This document shows, one piece after another, positions 6,485 through 14,511 of a stretch of DNA of 37,724 bases. The stretch is from Deltaproteobacteria bacterium (GTDB lineage: Bacteria > Bdellovibrionota_B > Oligoflexia > Oligoflexales > Bog-1112), in contig JACPKR010000024.1 of assembly GCA_016186945.1 (NCBI GenBank), positions 1-37,724 on the forward strand, read 5' to 3'. Each line of letters begins with the position of its first letter. Position 1 is the stretch's first letter. The position numbers and the translations under genes were made by a program. The notes under the pieces were generated by a model, which was given only the letters and a program-made list of their open reading frames with translations, was not told the origin of the DNA and did not search any database.

Positions 6485-8782
6485 ATGCACGATTGTTCAG
6501 GACACACACGCAACGCAGGAAATTCTAACCCTTGGAAATTTTTTCGTGTCGATGCCTTCTTCTTATGGACTACCTATATCGTTCTAAGTTCCTGCCTGCT
6601 TTCCACGTCCTGTATCGCAAGCGAATTTGACACGATCATAGAGTCAATGCTAGCAGAAGAATATTCTCGCGAAAGTGCAAACTATGTTTTAAGCCATCAG
6701 CCGTATGGAACCTACCTTGTAAGAAAAGGACCTGAAAAGTTAATTGTTTCTATAAAAACAAGGAATCCTAATATTTTAGGCGCCGTTAACCTCGATCAAG
6801 ACAGGGTATTCCACACTTCATTTCCCGACTTGGCAGCCTTTCAATATGCCCTTCGCAGACGACCGGAAGTTTTCAGACACCCGCTGCGTTTTGACAATCT
6901 CTTGGACGATGCATTCGTTTCCGGGGGGCGCGCTGAATTGTCAACCGCCCAAAGTACCGCTCTCCTTGAAAAGCAAGAACTAGGAACATTCCTCATTCGC
7001 CAAACCAGAGCGTTTCCCAAGTTCTACATCAGCGTTCGGCATAACAAGTTCCCTGAAACCAGAGATTTTTTAAAAACCATAGGCACGAGGACAAAGCACC
7101 TTGTCTTCCACCTGTCTTTTTATGAATTTGATAATGCTATTCAGATGATCAAGCAGAGCCGTCGCTACTTCCGAATTCCTTACGTTGACAAGAGCATTTT
7201 CGACTTGGACGGAATTCACAGCGAAACTGGCGTTGATCGCTTTGGATTCGATCGAGAAGGGTTTGACGGAGAAGGTTACGACACTGAGGGCTATGACCGG
7301 CATGGATTTAACAAGGCAGGCCTAGATAGGGCTGGTTTTGGCAGAGACGGCTTTAACACCGCTGGGCGAAATCGTGACGGATTCGATCGAGCTGGTTACG
7401 ACATTGAGGGCTATGACCGAGAAGGGTTTAACAGGGATGGCTTTAATCGAGACGGTCGCAACAGAGCATTTTCCCAGGTCCAAAGAGAGGAACTAGAGCT
7501 TCCTGCGGGATTTGGGGAAATTGATCAGTATGGGTACGATCAAAGTGGCTTTGCTGAGCAATTACCGTTCGCAGTCCAGTTTATCGAGCGCTTTAATCGA
7601 GATGGCTTCAACGTCTGGGGCTTCAATTTTTTTCGCCTGCAACGATTGGACTTCGAACAGTGGGGATTTGATACTGTTCTCCGTCATCAGTATATTCCCG
7701 ATGCCCCAGGAGATAACCTACTCCAACGGTTCAATCGCGAGTGCTTCCCTTTGCTCGACCCTATTGAGCTGGAAGCGTTAGTTAGTTTTGCCGCTCTCCG
7801 AGTAGCAGTTAACCATCAAAATGCAATGGAAGACGAGAGAATACGAGGCTTTCTGAGAAAAGGGATTTACGTCTGCAACATCATATACGGGGGCGGATTG
7901 AACCGACAATTCGATCCTGGCGCCTTAAAATGGAACATGAAACAGCTCGCCTATAAGGTTAACGATCTTGACTATGGAAGGATGCTCGATGCCCTGGCTG
8001 CGGAACATCCTCAGTTTGATTATTTTTCGGCAATTTACGAGGCACTCAAACGGCCTGAAATCTTAACTGAGGCTCGTTATATCGAAGAGCAAGACAATGC
8101 CAACTACGCTCATTCTATGGTCAAGAAAAAAGAGCACCTACTAGAAACTCTTGTAGCCTATATCCATGGACTGGGAGTGCGCCAATTAGAGAAGGGACGT
8201 TATCAACTGTTCAGAATCGCACTTGCCCTTCCTCGTCAATCACATGAAAGGCTTGTGAACGCAGCGCAACTCTTGTTACATGGGGGCGCACATTGCCCAG
8301 ATGCCAAGCGAGACGCTGTCGATGCGATCTTTCGTGGATGGATTCCTCAGCAGGCTTTGCAGGAACTTCGCGCACAAGTGTTAGGTACGGGCCTAAACGC
8401 CCAATTGCGCGCATTCATAAGAAGTATGAAAGAGCAGTACCTTGGACGTTGGATCAATAGAAAAATCGAGAGAGACAGATTGAATAACGAGCAGGCTTCG
8501 TTTTTCCCGGCCACATGGGACAGTATGGCGCCCCATTTAGGACTTGAGCCGATGGGAGCGTATGAGGCGATGTCGCTTGACATGGATATACGCGAATTCT
8601 TTCGTCCAGATGGCGGGAATTTTACCCCCGTCAGTATTACCCAAGAATTTGTTGCTTCCCCACTCTACGGCGCCCTGGTGGAAGCGGTTTTCGGCCCTAT
8701 TATGCAGCTTTCCTCCGCACAACCATTGAATCACCCGCTACCTTACGCGATTCTCTTGCGCTTTGGCTATCTTAGTCACTGA
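6485..8782 (+). CDS. Secreted protein with two SH2-like domains and a pentad-repeat region
   Basis: The 765-residue product has a hydrophobic export segment (about 23-46, ending STSCIAS). Residues about 55-137 and 150-237 each look like an SH2 domain: GTYLVRKG...LIVSIKT with Arg80, and GTFLIRQT...FYISVRHN with Arg172, both followed by a VFH strand and a final hydrophobic-Pro turn. These arginines match the phosphotyrosine-binding FLVR arginine. Residues 249-328 are sixteen pentads of the form G-[FY]-[DN]-x-x, with more degenerate units to about 385. The alpha-helical region 400-765 is unrecognised. AGGA lies eight bases upstream of ATG 6485. SH2 domains are mainly eukaryotic; a bacterial superbinder set is known from Legionella. 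Host phosphotyrosine binding is inferred, not shown. Confidence 0.75.
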   Translation: MHDCSGHTRNAGNSNPWKFFRVDAFFLWTTYIVLSSCLLSTSCIASEFDTIIESMLAEEYSRESANYVLSHQPYGTYLVRKGPEKLIVSIKTRNPNILGAVNLDQDRVFHTSFPDLAAFQYALRRRPEVFRHPLRFDNLLDDAFVSGGRAELSTAQSTALLEKQELGTFLIRQTRAFPKFYISVRHNKFPETRDFLKTIGTRTKHLVFHLSFYEFDNAIQMIKQSRRYFRIPYVDKSIFDLDGIHSETGVDRFGFDREGFDGEGYDTEGYDRHGFNKAGLDRAGFGRDGFNTAGRNRDGFDRAGYDIEGYDREGFNRDGFNRDGRNRAFSQVQREELELPAGFGEIDQYGYDQSGFAEQLPFAVQFIERFNRDGFNVWGFNFFRLQRLDFEQWGFDTVLRHQYIPDAPGDNLLQRFNRECFPLLDPIELEALVSFAALRVAVNHQNAMEDERIRGFLRKGIYVCNIIYGGGLNRQFDPGALKWNMKQLAYKVNDLDYGRMLDALAAEHPQFDYFSAIYEALKRPEILTEARYIEEQDNANYAHSMVKKKEHLLETLVAYIHGLGVRQLEKGRYQLFRIALALPRQSHERLVNAAQLLLHGGAHCPDAKRDAVDAIFRGWIPQQALQELRAQVLGTGLNAQLRAFIRSMKEQYLGRWINRKIERDRLNNEQASFFPATWDSMAPHLGLEPMGAYEAMSLDMDIREFFRPDGGNFTPVSITQEFVASPLYGALVEAVFGPIMQLSSAQPLNHPLPYAILLRFGYLSH
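7229..7468 (+). repeat. Sixteen-unit pentapeptide-coding repeat
   Basis: These 240 bases encode sixteen contiguous five-residue units (GVDRF, GFDRE, GFDGE, GYDTE and so on to GRNRA). Position 1 is always Gly, position 2 usually Phe or Tyr, and position 3 almost always Asp or Asn. The DNA units of 15 bp have diverged, so the array is old and kept at protein level. The period resembles repeat-helix or solenoid linkers, but it is not the A(D/N)Lxx pentapeptide-repeat family. Confidence 0.85.
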
Positions 8783-8849
8783 ACTTCCGAGCTTTCCTTG
8801 TCGTTCGTTTTGCTCATAAAATTGCCAAAAATTTCCGATATTGACTAAA

Positions 8850-8866
8850 AGGAGGAGGTCTTCATT
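8850..8866 (+). promoter_or_regulatory. Strong ribosome binding site followed by an ATT start codon
   Basis: AGGAGGAGG (8850-8858) is followed after five bases by ATT (8864-8866). That opens a textbook signal peptide (RKIPTLVVLSLGVATVSYG). No ATG, GTG or TTG occurs in frame between the upstream stop (8846-8848) and GTG 8903, which already lies at the end of the signal peptide. ATT starts are rare and known from infC. Confidence 0.6.
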
Positions 8867-10144
8867 CGCAAAATACCTACCCTAGTCGTTCTCAGTCTCG
8901 GGGTGGCAACGGTTAGCTATGGGAAGGTTTGGGAAAGCACCGAGAACTGGGGCCAGAAGTGGGAAGTAGCTTATTCAAATTGGATTGCATCCGATGCTGT
9001 CTCCAAAGACATGTTCATCTCCCGTGCCAGTCCTTACTTTGGAATCGCCACAGACTGTGCTGATGCTGCCTACGCGATGCGGGTGATCTTTTCCTTTGAA
9101 CGCAAACTCCCCTTTGCCACTTTGGTGAAAATGAACGGACGCGATGTCTTGCTTGGCAATGAGACCGATCGATTCGACGCCGTTCATCCTCCTCACAAAA
9201 GACTTGTAGCCTTTGTAAATTATCTCAGTACCGTGAAAGATAGTTCTCAGCTCGGATATTACGACACTTATCCGGTCGCAGTTTCCGCACTTATGCCAGG
9301 AGACCTCTATACGTTTGAATTGAAAACGCGCGATGGGCCCATCCGTCACGTGCTCACTATCAAAAGGATAAATGATAACGGAACTTTTGATTTTCTCTAT
9401 TCGACCCAGAATGTGAGGAGGAACAATCTCTACTTTTTTAGAAATCCCAACAACAATATCAAAGTAAGAAGCTTGTTATTCAAACAGAATCAAGAAGCCC
9501 AGTTTCGACAAAAAGAGGAGAGCAAGGGATTCCGTCGCTTCTTGTGGCCGAACTACCTAGGCCAAAGTCCAAAGACCTTCCCAGAGTCATTCTCCTACAG
9601 TATTGATCAGTTTGAATGGGCACGAACCCTCGACAGACGCCAATATGCGAACAAACTAAGGGAAGAACTTCAAAAGACTGTCGAGCTTCCCCAGGTCGTT
9701 CTGTTCCGCTATCTTGAACAAGTCTGCCAGCTTGTTCTTGAACGTGTTGCCATCGTCAAAGAAGCTGTGGACTTTCTCAAACCGAAAGGTAAAAAATTTT
9801 GCATGGATAAGGAAGAGCTTTTCCTTTATTCCACCCCCATGCGAGATGCTATTCTCGAGGAAAGCTTCGAGCAGCTGAAGATAGAATGGCAAAAATTCAC
9901 TGGGAAAAACGAGTTAGAAAGCACTGAGCAAGATCTTAGCCTTGTGCGGGTACTCTTCGATTCAAGGATGGAAAAGAGTCGCCTGCATAACTTTTGCCCT
10001 GTCAAGGTCAGCCCCGGGCTTATCTTGGATCTTCGTACGATTTATTCGAGACTCAAGTCGGGAAAACTCTCCTCAAATCCCAACGACTCCGTTTTTGCCC
10101 GTTGGGGTGAAGAGAAAGCAAGCAACGAGTGCCAAATGGAGTGA
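8864..10144 (+). CDS. Secreted NlpC/P60-like protein, probable ATT start
   Basis: The 426-residue frame from ATT 8864 begins with a classical signal peptide; starting at GTG 8903 would delete it. In the region after the leader, DCADAAYA (Cys65), a PGDLY turn and IRHVLTIKR (His162) occur in the order and spacing of NlpC/P60 cysteine peptidases, where Cys and His form the catalytic pair. The remaining C-terminal part (about 215-426) is helical, charged and unrecognised. It sits 81 bases after the SH2-like gene in the same direction, so both could share a transcript and an exported role. A family B repeat follows directly. Enzyme activity is a motif-level inference. Confidence 0.6.
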   Translation: MRKIPTLVVLSLGVATVSYGKVWESTENWGQKWEVAYSNWIASDAVSKDMFISRASPYFGIATDCADAAYAMRVIFSFERKLPFATLVKMNGRDVLLGNETDRFDAVHPPHKRLVAFVNYLSTVKDSSQLGYYDTYPVAVSALMPGDLYTFELKTRDGPIRHVLTIKRINDNGTFDFLYSTQNVRRNNLYFFRNPNNNIKVRSLLFKQNQEAQFRQKEESKGFRRFLWPNYLGQSPKTFPESFSYSIDQFEWARTLDRRQYANKLREELQKTVELPQVVLFRYLEQVCQLVLERVAIVKEAVDFLKPKGKKFCMDKEELFLYSTPMRDAILEESFEQLKIEWQKFTGKNELESTEQDLSLVRVLFDSRMEKSRLHNFCPVKVSPGLILDLRTIYSRLKSGKLSSNPNDSVFARWGEEKASNECQME

Positions 10145-10157
10145 ACTTCGACGACGG

Positions 10158-10245
10158 GTTTTATATTGAAGTTTTTGAAAAGGGGGTTGGGGAAAAAACT
10201 TTTTTCAAAAAGTTTGTCCCCAAATTAATTATCTTGAACACTATG
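10158..10245. mobile_element. Family B element, half copy, reverse orientation
   Basis: This is the reverse complement of the left half of the 3320 element (CTATAGT end, TTGGGGA hairpin, CCCCC arm), breaking off before the central loop. It provides the last codons and TAA stop of the PilZ-like gene on the minus strand and follows the NlpC-like gene on the plus strand. Confidence 0.75.
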
Positions 10246-11622
10246 GGAAGCTTCAAGAAATTGAGAGAGTTCCTTGTAAATCTTAGTCCAAAGCCGGGGA
10301 GGGAGGAATTTCTGTGGGTTCTTAATGACTTTCTCAACGTCGAGGGCCATAAGGGTTAGCTCTCTTTTTCCACCGGGAGCCTCTCTTTCCCGCCTGCTTG
10401 TCTCGTGGAACCCAAGAACCTTGAGAATCTCCAGCATTTCATCACTCGTCTCAACGACAAGGAATTTTCGCCCGTCCTGATAGGTTATCCTGATGACATG
10501 CTTGATTAGTGGAATGAAAACGTCAGCAAGGCGAGCCTGAGGGCTTAGGAAAAAACTGACGAGTTCGGTATGCCCGCCAGCCTGGATTGGTGCGGAAGGC
10601 GCATGACCAAGTGAATACACCAAAGAGGTTTTGACCGTCTGATCGGGAAACACAACTCCTGTTATCGCAGCAATGTTGTCCCCAAGCCGGCAGGTGATGG
10701 ATCGAGCGTTATCGGGAATTTGAAAGACAGGCTCCTTGCCCGCAGGTATAGCGATCGCTGCCGGGCGAAGCTCGAATTTCTGCACCGCATCGGTAGGAAT
10801 TTTCTGATAGTCTACCGTCAAAGCATGTGACAAAGGACCAACGTTAAAACCTGCTTCTCTCAAACTCTTCGGAGTGGCTTCACGATTGAAGGTGATGAGG
10901 TATTCGCTGGCAGCCTCCAGGAATTCTTTCGACGGAGATAGGTATCTCATGTAATTCGCAACATTTTCCTCACTCGGACGGTACAATAGAGGGGTGTTCA
11001 CCGCGGGAACGAAAAAAATTCCCCGCCCAGGGAGATAAAGTTCAAACTCGTGGGTCTGTTGGGGAAAGAAGGTCTTTGTATGAGACGCTCGGATCAACTC
11101 AAACCCATCCGATGCAAATCCATTAACGAGACAGACAACCGTCTCGTTGAAAAAAAAAGGGTCTCGGTAACAGACCTGAGGCCTAATAAAAGGATGACAC
11201 AAAAAAATAGTTTTCCCGATTACTTTTCGAAATGCCTCGGCACTGTTCAACAACTGCAAGTCGTATCTAATGCCGATATGCACGTAGTATTTCTTTTGAA
11301 AAACAACAGAAGAAACACTGGCAACTTTCCCGTTAAATCCAAACCCTTTGGAAGGTTTCTTCGGAAAAATGAGTTCGACGGCGTCCCCTCTTTTGGGAAG
11401 GAGCGCAATATCTTTTGGGGGAAGCACCAGGGAAAAACCAAAATTGGAAAGATCGACTACGGTGCCCGATATTCTTAGGGATGACGTCTTAAGTTGGCAA
11501 ACGATCTTCTCACCCAGATAAGCGACCCGTCGCACCTCCCCACGCCTGGGAAGTTTCAGCTTTTCGATCTGCTCGATAGAGGAAAGAGGACGTTCCTTCT
11601 TTTCATTCTTTGATGAGGCCAA
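10225..11622 (-). CDS. PilZ-domain-like protein with long unknown C-terminus
   Basis: Residues about 25-130 resemble a PilZ domain: PRRGEVRRV with basic residues, then GTVVDLSNFGFSLVL matching the DxSxxGx-type c-di-GMP motif, and a closing strand YYVHIGIRYD. PilZ proteins bind c-di-GMP and control motility, secretion or envelope traits. The remaining 330 residues are mixed alpha/beta and unrecognised; a second set of beta-rich segments (about 150-200 and 280-345) may be another degenerate PilZ or YcgR-N-like fold. There is no signal peptide, so it is probably cytoplasmic. The C-terminal residues HSVQDN and the TAA stop come from the family B repeat, so the original end was replaced. Confidence 0.6.
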   Translation of the reverse strand: MASSKNEKKERPLSSIEQIEKLKLPRRGEVRRVAYLGEKIVCQLKTSSLRISGTVVDLSNFGFSLVLPPKDIALLPKRGDAVELIFPKKPSKGFGFNGKVASVSSVVFQKKYYVHIGIRYDLQLLNSAEAFRKVIGKTIFLCHPFIRPQVCYRDPFFFNETVVCLVNGFASDGFELIRASHTKTFFPQQTHEFELYLPGRGIFFVPAVNTPLLYRPSEENVANYMRYLSPSKEFLEAASEYLITFNREATPKSLREAGFNVGPLSHALTVDYQKIPTDAVQKFELRPAAIAIPAGKEPVFQIPDNARSITCRLGDNIAAITGVVFPDQTVKTSLVYSLGHAPSAPIQAGGHTELVSFFLSPQARLADVFIPLIKHVIRITYQDGRKFLVVETSDEMLEILKVLGFHETSRREREAPGGKRELTLMALDVEKVIKNPQKFLPPRLWTKIYKELSQFLEASHSVQDN

Positions 11623-11634
11623 GTCTCTTCCTTT

Positions 11635-11741
11635 CTATAGTATTCAAGGTAATCAATTAAAGTTTTTTGGGGGGAGGTGTGGAGGGGAACTTTTTTTCAA
11701 AAAAGGTCCTCTCCACAAATTCGTTTTCCCAAATACTCTAT
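11635..11741. mobile_element. Family B element, internally deleted copy
   Basis: CTATAGTATTCAAGG at the left joins directly to the GTTTTTTGGGGGG arm and the GGAGGGGAAC...CCTCTCC hairpin, so the first hairpin is missing. The right end CCCAAATACTCTAT carries the TAG stop of the minus-strand trypsin-like gene. It fills the space between the PilZ-like and trypsin-like genes. Confidence 0.75.
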
Positions 11742-12694
11742 TTGGCAATAACACACGTGGCTTGACTCTTATCAAAAAAGCCATTGCTGTCAAAACATCC
11801 TGAGAGAATATAGGTTGCCTGCCCATAGTTGTCTTTTTCATTCACCACGGTTCCGCCGGCCGAGACCTCACAGGGACGATCCAGCGCACAAGAAGATTTG
11901 GAACTAGAGGCATCAGTTACCGTGGTGTTAGCGAGCATGACGATCTCACCCGTCGATTTGTCGAAAATAGGTGAGCCGGAATTACCTCCCACAATACTAC
12001 ATCTCACACGGTAACTGTTGCCAAACGAATAGTCCCCTTCGCGAAGTGAGACGTTTGCCCCTACGACACAAGACGAACCCCTCAGCCCAATCAGAGAAGA
12101 GCTAACACCCGACAAAGGCACTCCGATTAATTTGATAGCCCTGCCTTCAGTCGGAGCGTAACTCGCGATGGAATAACTCGCAATCCCCTGCGCCTTCACC
12201 TCACTTAAGGTCGCCTCAAGCTCGACAAGTGCCAAATCGGTATTGTCCATACTAGCTACCCGCGCAATCTTACTGCTAAATACAAGCCGTGAGGATTGAG
12301 AAAGATCTAAGAAATATTGGAATGTCATCGTCTTCGATGTTTCGACATCGTAAAAGACACCGGAAGGATCCAATAAGTCACCGAGACAATGTCCGTTGGT
12401 TAACACATAGGCAGGTGTTGTAGCGCTTGTAACCTTTGGCTCGATCAAAGTTCCTGTACAGTTACCAAAACGCCCTACGCCGTTATAAGAGGCATGGGTC
12501 GTGCTGTTAAGTACCACCCAGCCAACCTCGTCCGAATTTACGTCAAAATCAGAAATTTCAGAACCCTTGCAGTCATAAAGCACCTGAGGCGCTGAAAGGT
12601 CCCGAGGCAAACAAGACGATCGAAAATCTACAGACTCTCCCCCCCCACATGCCGTGAGTAAAATGGTCAAGAGGAAACGGGCCAAGTTTTTCAC
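11738..12694 (-). CDS. Trypsin-like serine protease lipoprotein
   Basis: The 318-residue product has lipobox LLTAC (Cys16), so it should be lipid-anchored in the envelope. The chymotrypsin-fold triad can be read: His102 in LTNGHC, Asp153 in NTDLALVEL and Ser239 in GGNSGSP. Nine or more other cysteines suggest disulfides outside the cytoplasm. It starts at GTG with only a weak AGG upstream, and the family B element at 12701-12843 ends six bases before the start, so that repeat forms its leader or promoter region. It is separated from the five-gene exported operon by that repeat. A secreted or surface protease is likely; its target is unknown. Confidence 0.8.
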   Translation of the reverse strand: MKNLARFLLTILLTACGGGESVDFRSSCLPRDLSAPQVLYDCKGSEISDFDVNSDEVGWVVLNSTTHASYNGVGRFGNCTGTLIEPKVTSATTPAYVLTNGHCLGDLLDPSGVFYDVETSKTMTFQYFLDLSQSSRLVFSSKIARVASMDNTDLALVELEATLSEVKAQGIASYSIASYAPTEGRAIKLIGVPLSGVSSSLIGLRGSSCVVGANVSLREGDYSFGNSYRVRCSIVGGNSGSPIFDKSTGEIVMLANTTVTDASSSKSSCALDRPCEVSAGGTVVNEKDNYGQATYILSGCFDSNGFFDKSQATCVIAK

Positions 12695-12700
12695 CTATTT

Positions 12701-12843
12701 GTATAGTGTTCAAGATAATCAATTTGGGGACAAACTTTTTGAAAAAAGTTATTTCCCCAACCCCCTTTTCAAAAACTTCAGTATTTGAAGTTTTTTGGGG
12801 GGAGGTGTGGAGGGGAACTTTTTTTCAAAAAAGGTCCTCTCCT
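12701..12843. mobile_element. Family B element, right end trimmed
   Basis: It is nearly identical to the 3320 copy from TATAGTGTTCAAG through all three hairpins, but stops at CCTCTCC, directly against the stop codon of the 12842 gene. It lies between the operon's last gene and the trypsin-like gene, where it could end one transcript and form the other's leader. Confidence 0.8.
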
Positions 12844-13399
12844 AAGCGGCACCAAAACCGTATTGCCAGTCCCACTTTTCATAGGCGAGTCGGTACTGCA
12901 TACGGATCATCCAGGAAACTTCCCAAACTTCGTCTATCGCATAGTCGAGTACGAAGCCGACCGATGATAAAAGGGAGTATTCACTCCGAACATCCACATC
13001 ACCTAGAATGGAATAGCGAGTGTATGACAAGAGCAGCCCAGGCCCCAGCAGAAGTGAATAACGAAACCAATACACATAGCTAAACGTTATAAGCGCTGAG
13101 AACGAGTAGAAATCCTGGTTTACATTGACCTCCCCTGAACGCCTCTTCACGTCGGGGACAAGGTCGGTGAGTAAGCAATAACCCACCTGATCTTCATAGC
13201 CCCCCCAATCGAACGACGGGTGACCGGTGAGGCCGAGGATGAGACCGTAACGCTTTTCACGTTCCAATGTCGGCCCTTGGATATACTCTGTATTTAAGTA
13301 AAGACGACCACTCCTCACTGCTTTCTCTGACATGAAAACAGCAGAGGCCCGAGAACTGAAAAAAAGGAGAAAAAGGATGGAGGCAATCAATCGGGGCAT
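12842..13399 (-). CDS. Small exported beta-barrel-like protein
   Basis: The 185-residue product has a signal peptide (LIASILFLLFFSSRASA) and then alternating hydrophobic/aromatic strands such as YSFSALITFSYVYWFRYSLL and YSLLSSVGFVLDYAI, typical of an outer-membrane barrel of about eight strands. No family can be named. Its start overlaps the end of the upstream protease gene by 13 bases, so the two are translationally coupled. It is the last gene of the five-gene operon, and its stop TAG touches a family B repeat, so its C-terminus may have been cut. Confidence 0.6.
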   Translation of the reverse strand: MPRLIASILFLLFFSSRASAVFMSEKAVRSGRLYLNTEYIQGPTLEREKRYGLILGLTGHPSFDWGGYEDQVGYCLLTDLVPDVKRRSGEVNVNQDFYSFSALITFSYVYWFRYSLLLGPGLLLSYTRYSILGDVDVRSEYSLLSSVGFVLDYAIDEVWEVSWMIRMQYRLAYEKWDWQYGFGAA

Positions 13400-14511
13400 G
13401 TCAGCTTCATACTTTCCAAGGTGAAGGGGTCGTCAAACCATTTTTTGAAAACCGTACAGACGCCCGCACGTTCCCCTTCCTCAAATTCGTTAACGATCCT
13501 GATGAGAAAGTAGTAAAAGTCAAAGGTTTCCTCGTTCTTATGAGCTTCCCAGTCGTCTCGGAACGTTAGCAAAGCGTCGAATACGTGTTTCCCGACCGTC
13601 ATGGCATCCCATGTCCCCATTTGGGACAGTTCATACAAACTTGACGCCAGAAGAGAGCCTTTGCAATAGTATTGTCCTCCACAAATGGCGCCTCCTTCTT
13701 TTATCAACTGACTATTCGTCCATGAGACCGGAAGCGACCGCTCTTTTCCCAATGCAGGTATCGAGGCTTCGAATTCGTGTGCGCGTTGAGTAAGAAGCCA
13801 GGATGCAAAATCAGCCCAACCCTCGTTAATACCAAGGAGCTGCGTTTCCGCTCTTTTGTTTTTTGTCTCGTAAAAGGTTACGTCCCGACGTGCGAACTGA
13901 ATGTTAAAGATCTTATGTCCATACTCGTGTGCAAGGACTGCGAGGTTCACCTTCAAAGGGACATGTTCAGTTGATGACGTTTTATTGATCATAAAATCAC
14001 CAGTCTGGAGAAGGTAGGAGGCGTTGCGCTTTCTTACAGCCGAAACCCTTGTGCCTTCCACCTCGAAAAAGTACTGGGGGTCGTAGAGCAGTCGGGAGGG
14101 CTTTTGATCTTCGAGCGACAAACCAAAATGGTCCTTCCAGAAGTCGACACAGATTTCGAAAGCCTTGTAAAGGGAGAACATTGCCAAGGTGTCCATGTTT
14201 TGTGCCAAGATGACTCCATCTTCCAGAAGGTAGTCTGTCTTCACATCTCCACCTTTTTTCGAGTACAAGCTTTCAGGATCTTCCTTTACGATGTCGGTGT
14301 CGAAAATAATATTGAAGACCACCCCTCCCACGATATCGCCAATATCTCCACGCATGCGGTCTGGATCCTGGAGATACTTAAACTCAAGTTCCTGCCATCT
14401 GTAGCCATCCTCTGTCGAGACCACCACTTTCGCTTTGAAGGGTCGCGAGGCGGTCGGTTTGTCGCAAGACTGTGAAAGGAACAGCAGTGATACCAGGAGG
14501 GCTGCTCTCAT
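13387..14511 (-). CDS. Gluzincin-type metalloprotease lipoprotein
   Basis: The 374-residue product carries lipobox LSQSC (Cys16). LAHEYGHKI gives zinc ligands His195 and His199 with catalytic Glu196, and GINEGWADF 31 residues after His199 gives Glu230. The HExxH + NEGxAD pair is the signature of thermolysin-like or fungalysin-like gluzincins. The N-terminal 140 residues, perhaps an inhibitory or sorting part, are unrecognised. The ATGA start-stop overlap with the barrel-like gene upstream and 13-base overlap with the one downstream place it firmly in the operon. It may mature or degrade a protein from the same operon (inference). Confidence 0.75.
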   Translation of the reverse strand: MRAALLVSLLFLSQSCDKPTASRPFKAKVVVSTEDGYRWQELEFKYLQDPDRMRGDIGDIVGGVVFNIIFDTDIVKEDPESLYSKKGGDVKTDYLLEDGVILAQNMDTLAMFSLYKAFEICVDFWKDHFGLSLEDQKPSRLLYDPQYFFEVEGTRVSAVRKRNASYLLQTGDFMINKTSSTEHVPLKVNLAVLAHEYGHKIFNIQFARRDVTFYETKNKRAETQLLGINEGWADFASWLLTQRAHEFEASIPALGKERSLPVSWTNSQLIKEGGAICGGQYYCKGSLLASSLYELSQMGTWDAMTVGKHVFDALLTFRDDWEAHKNEETFDFYYFLIRIVNEFEEGERAGVCTVFKKWFDDPFTLESMKLTCPD

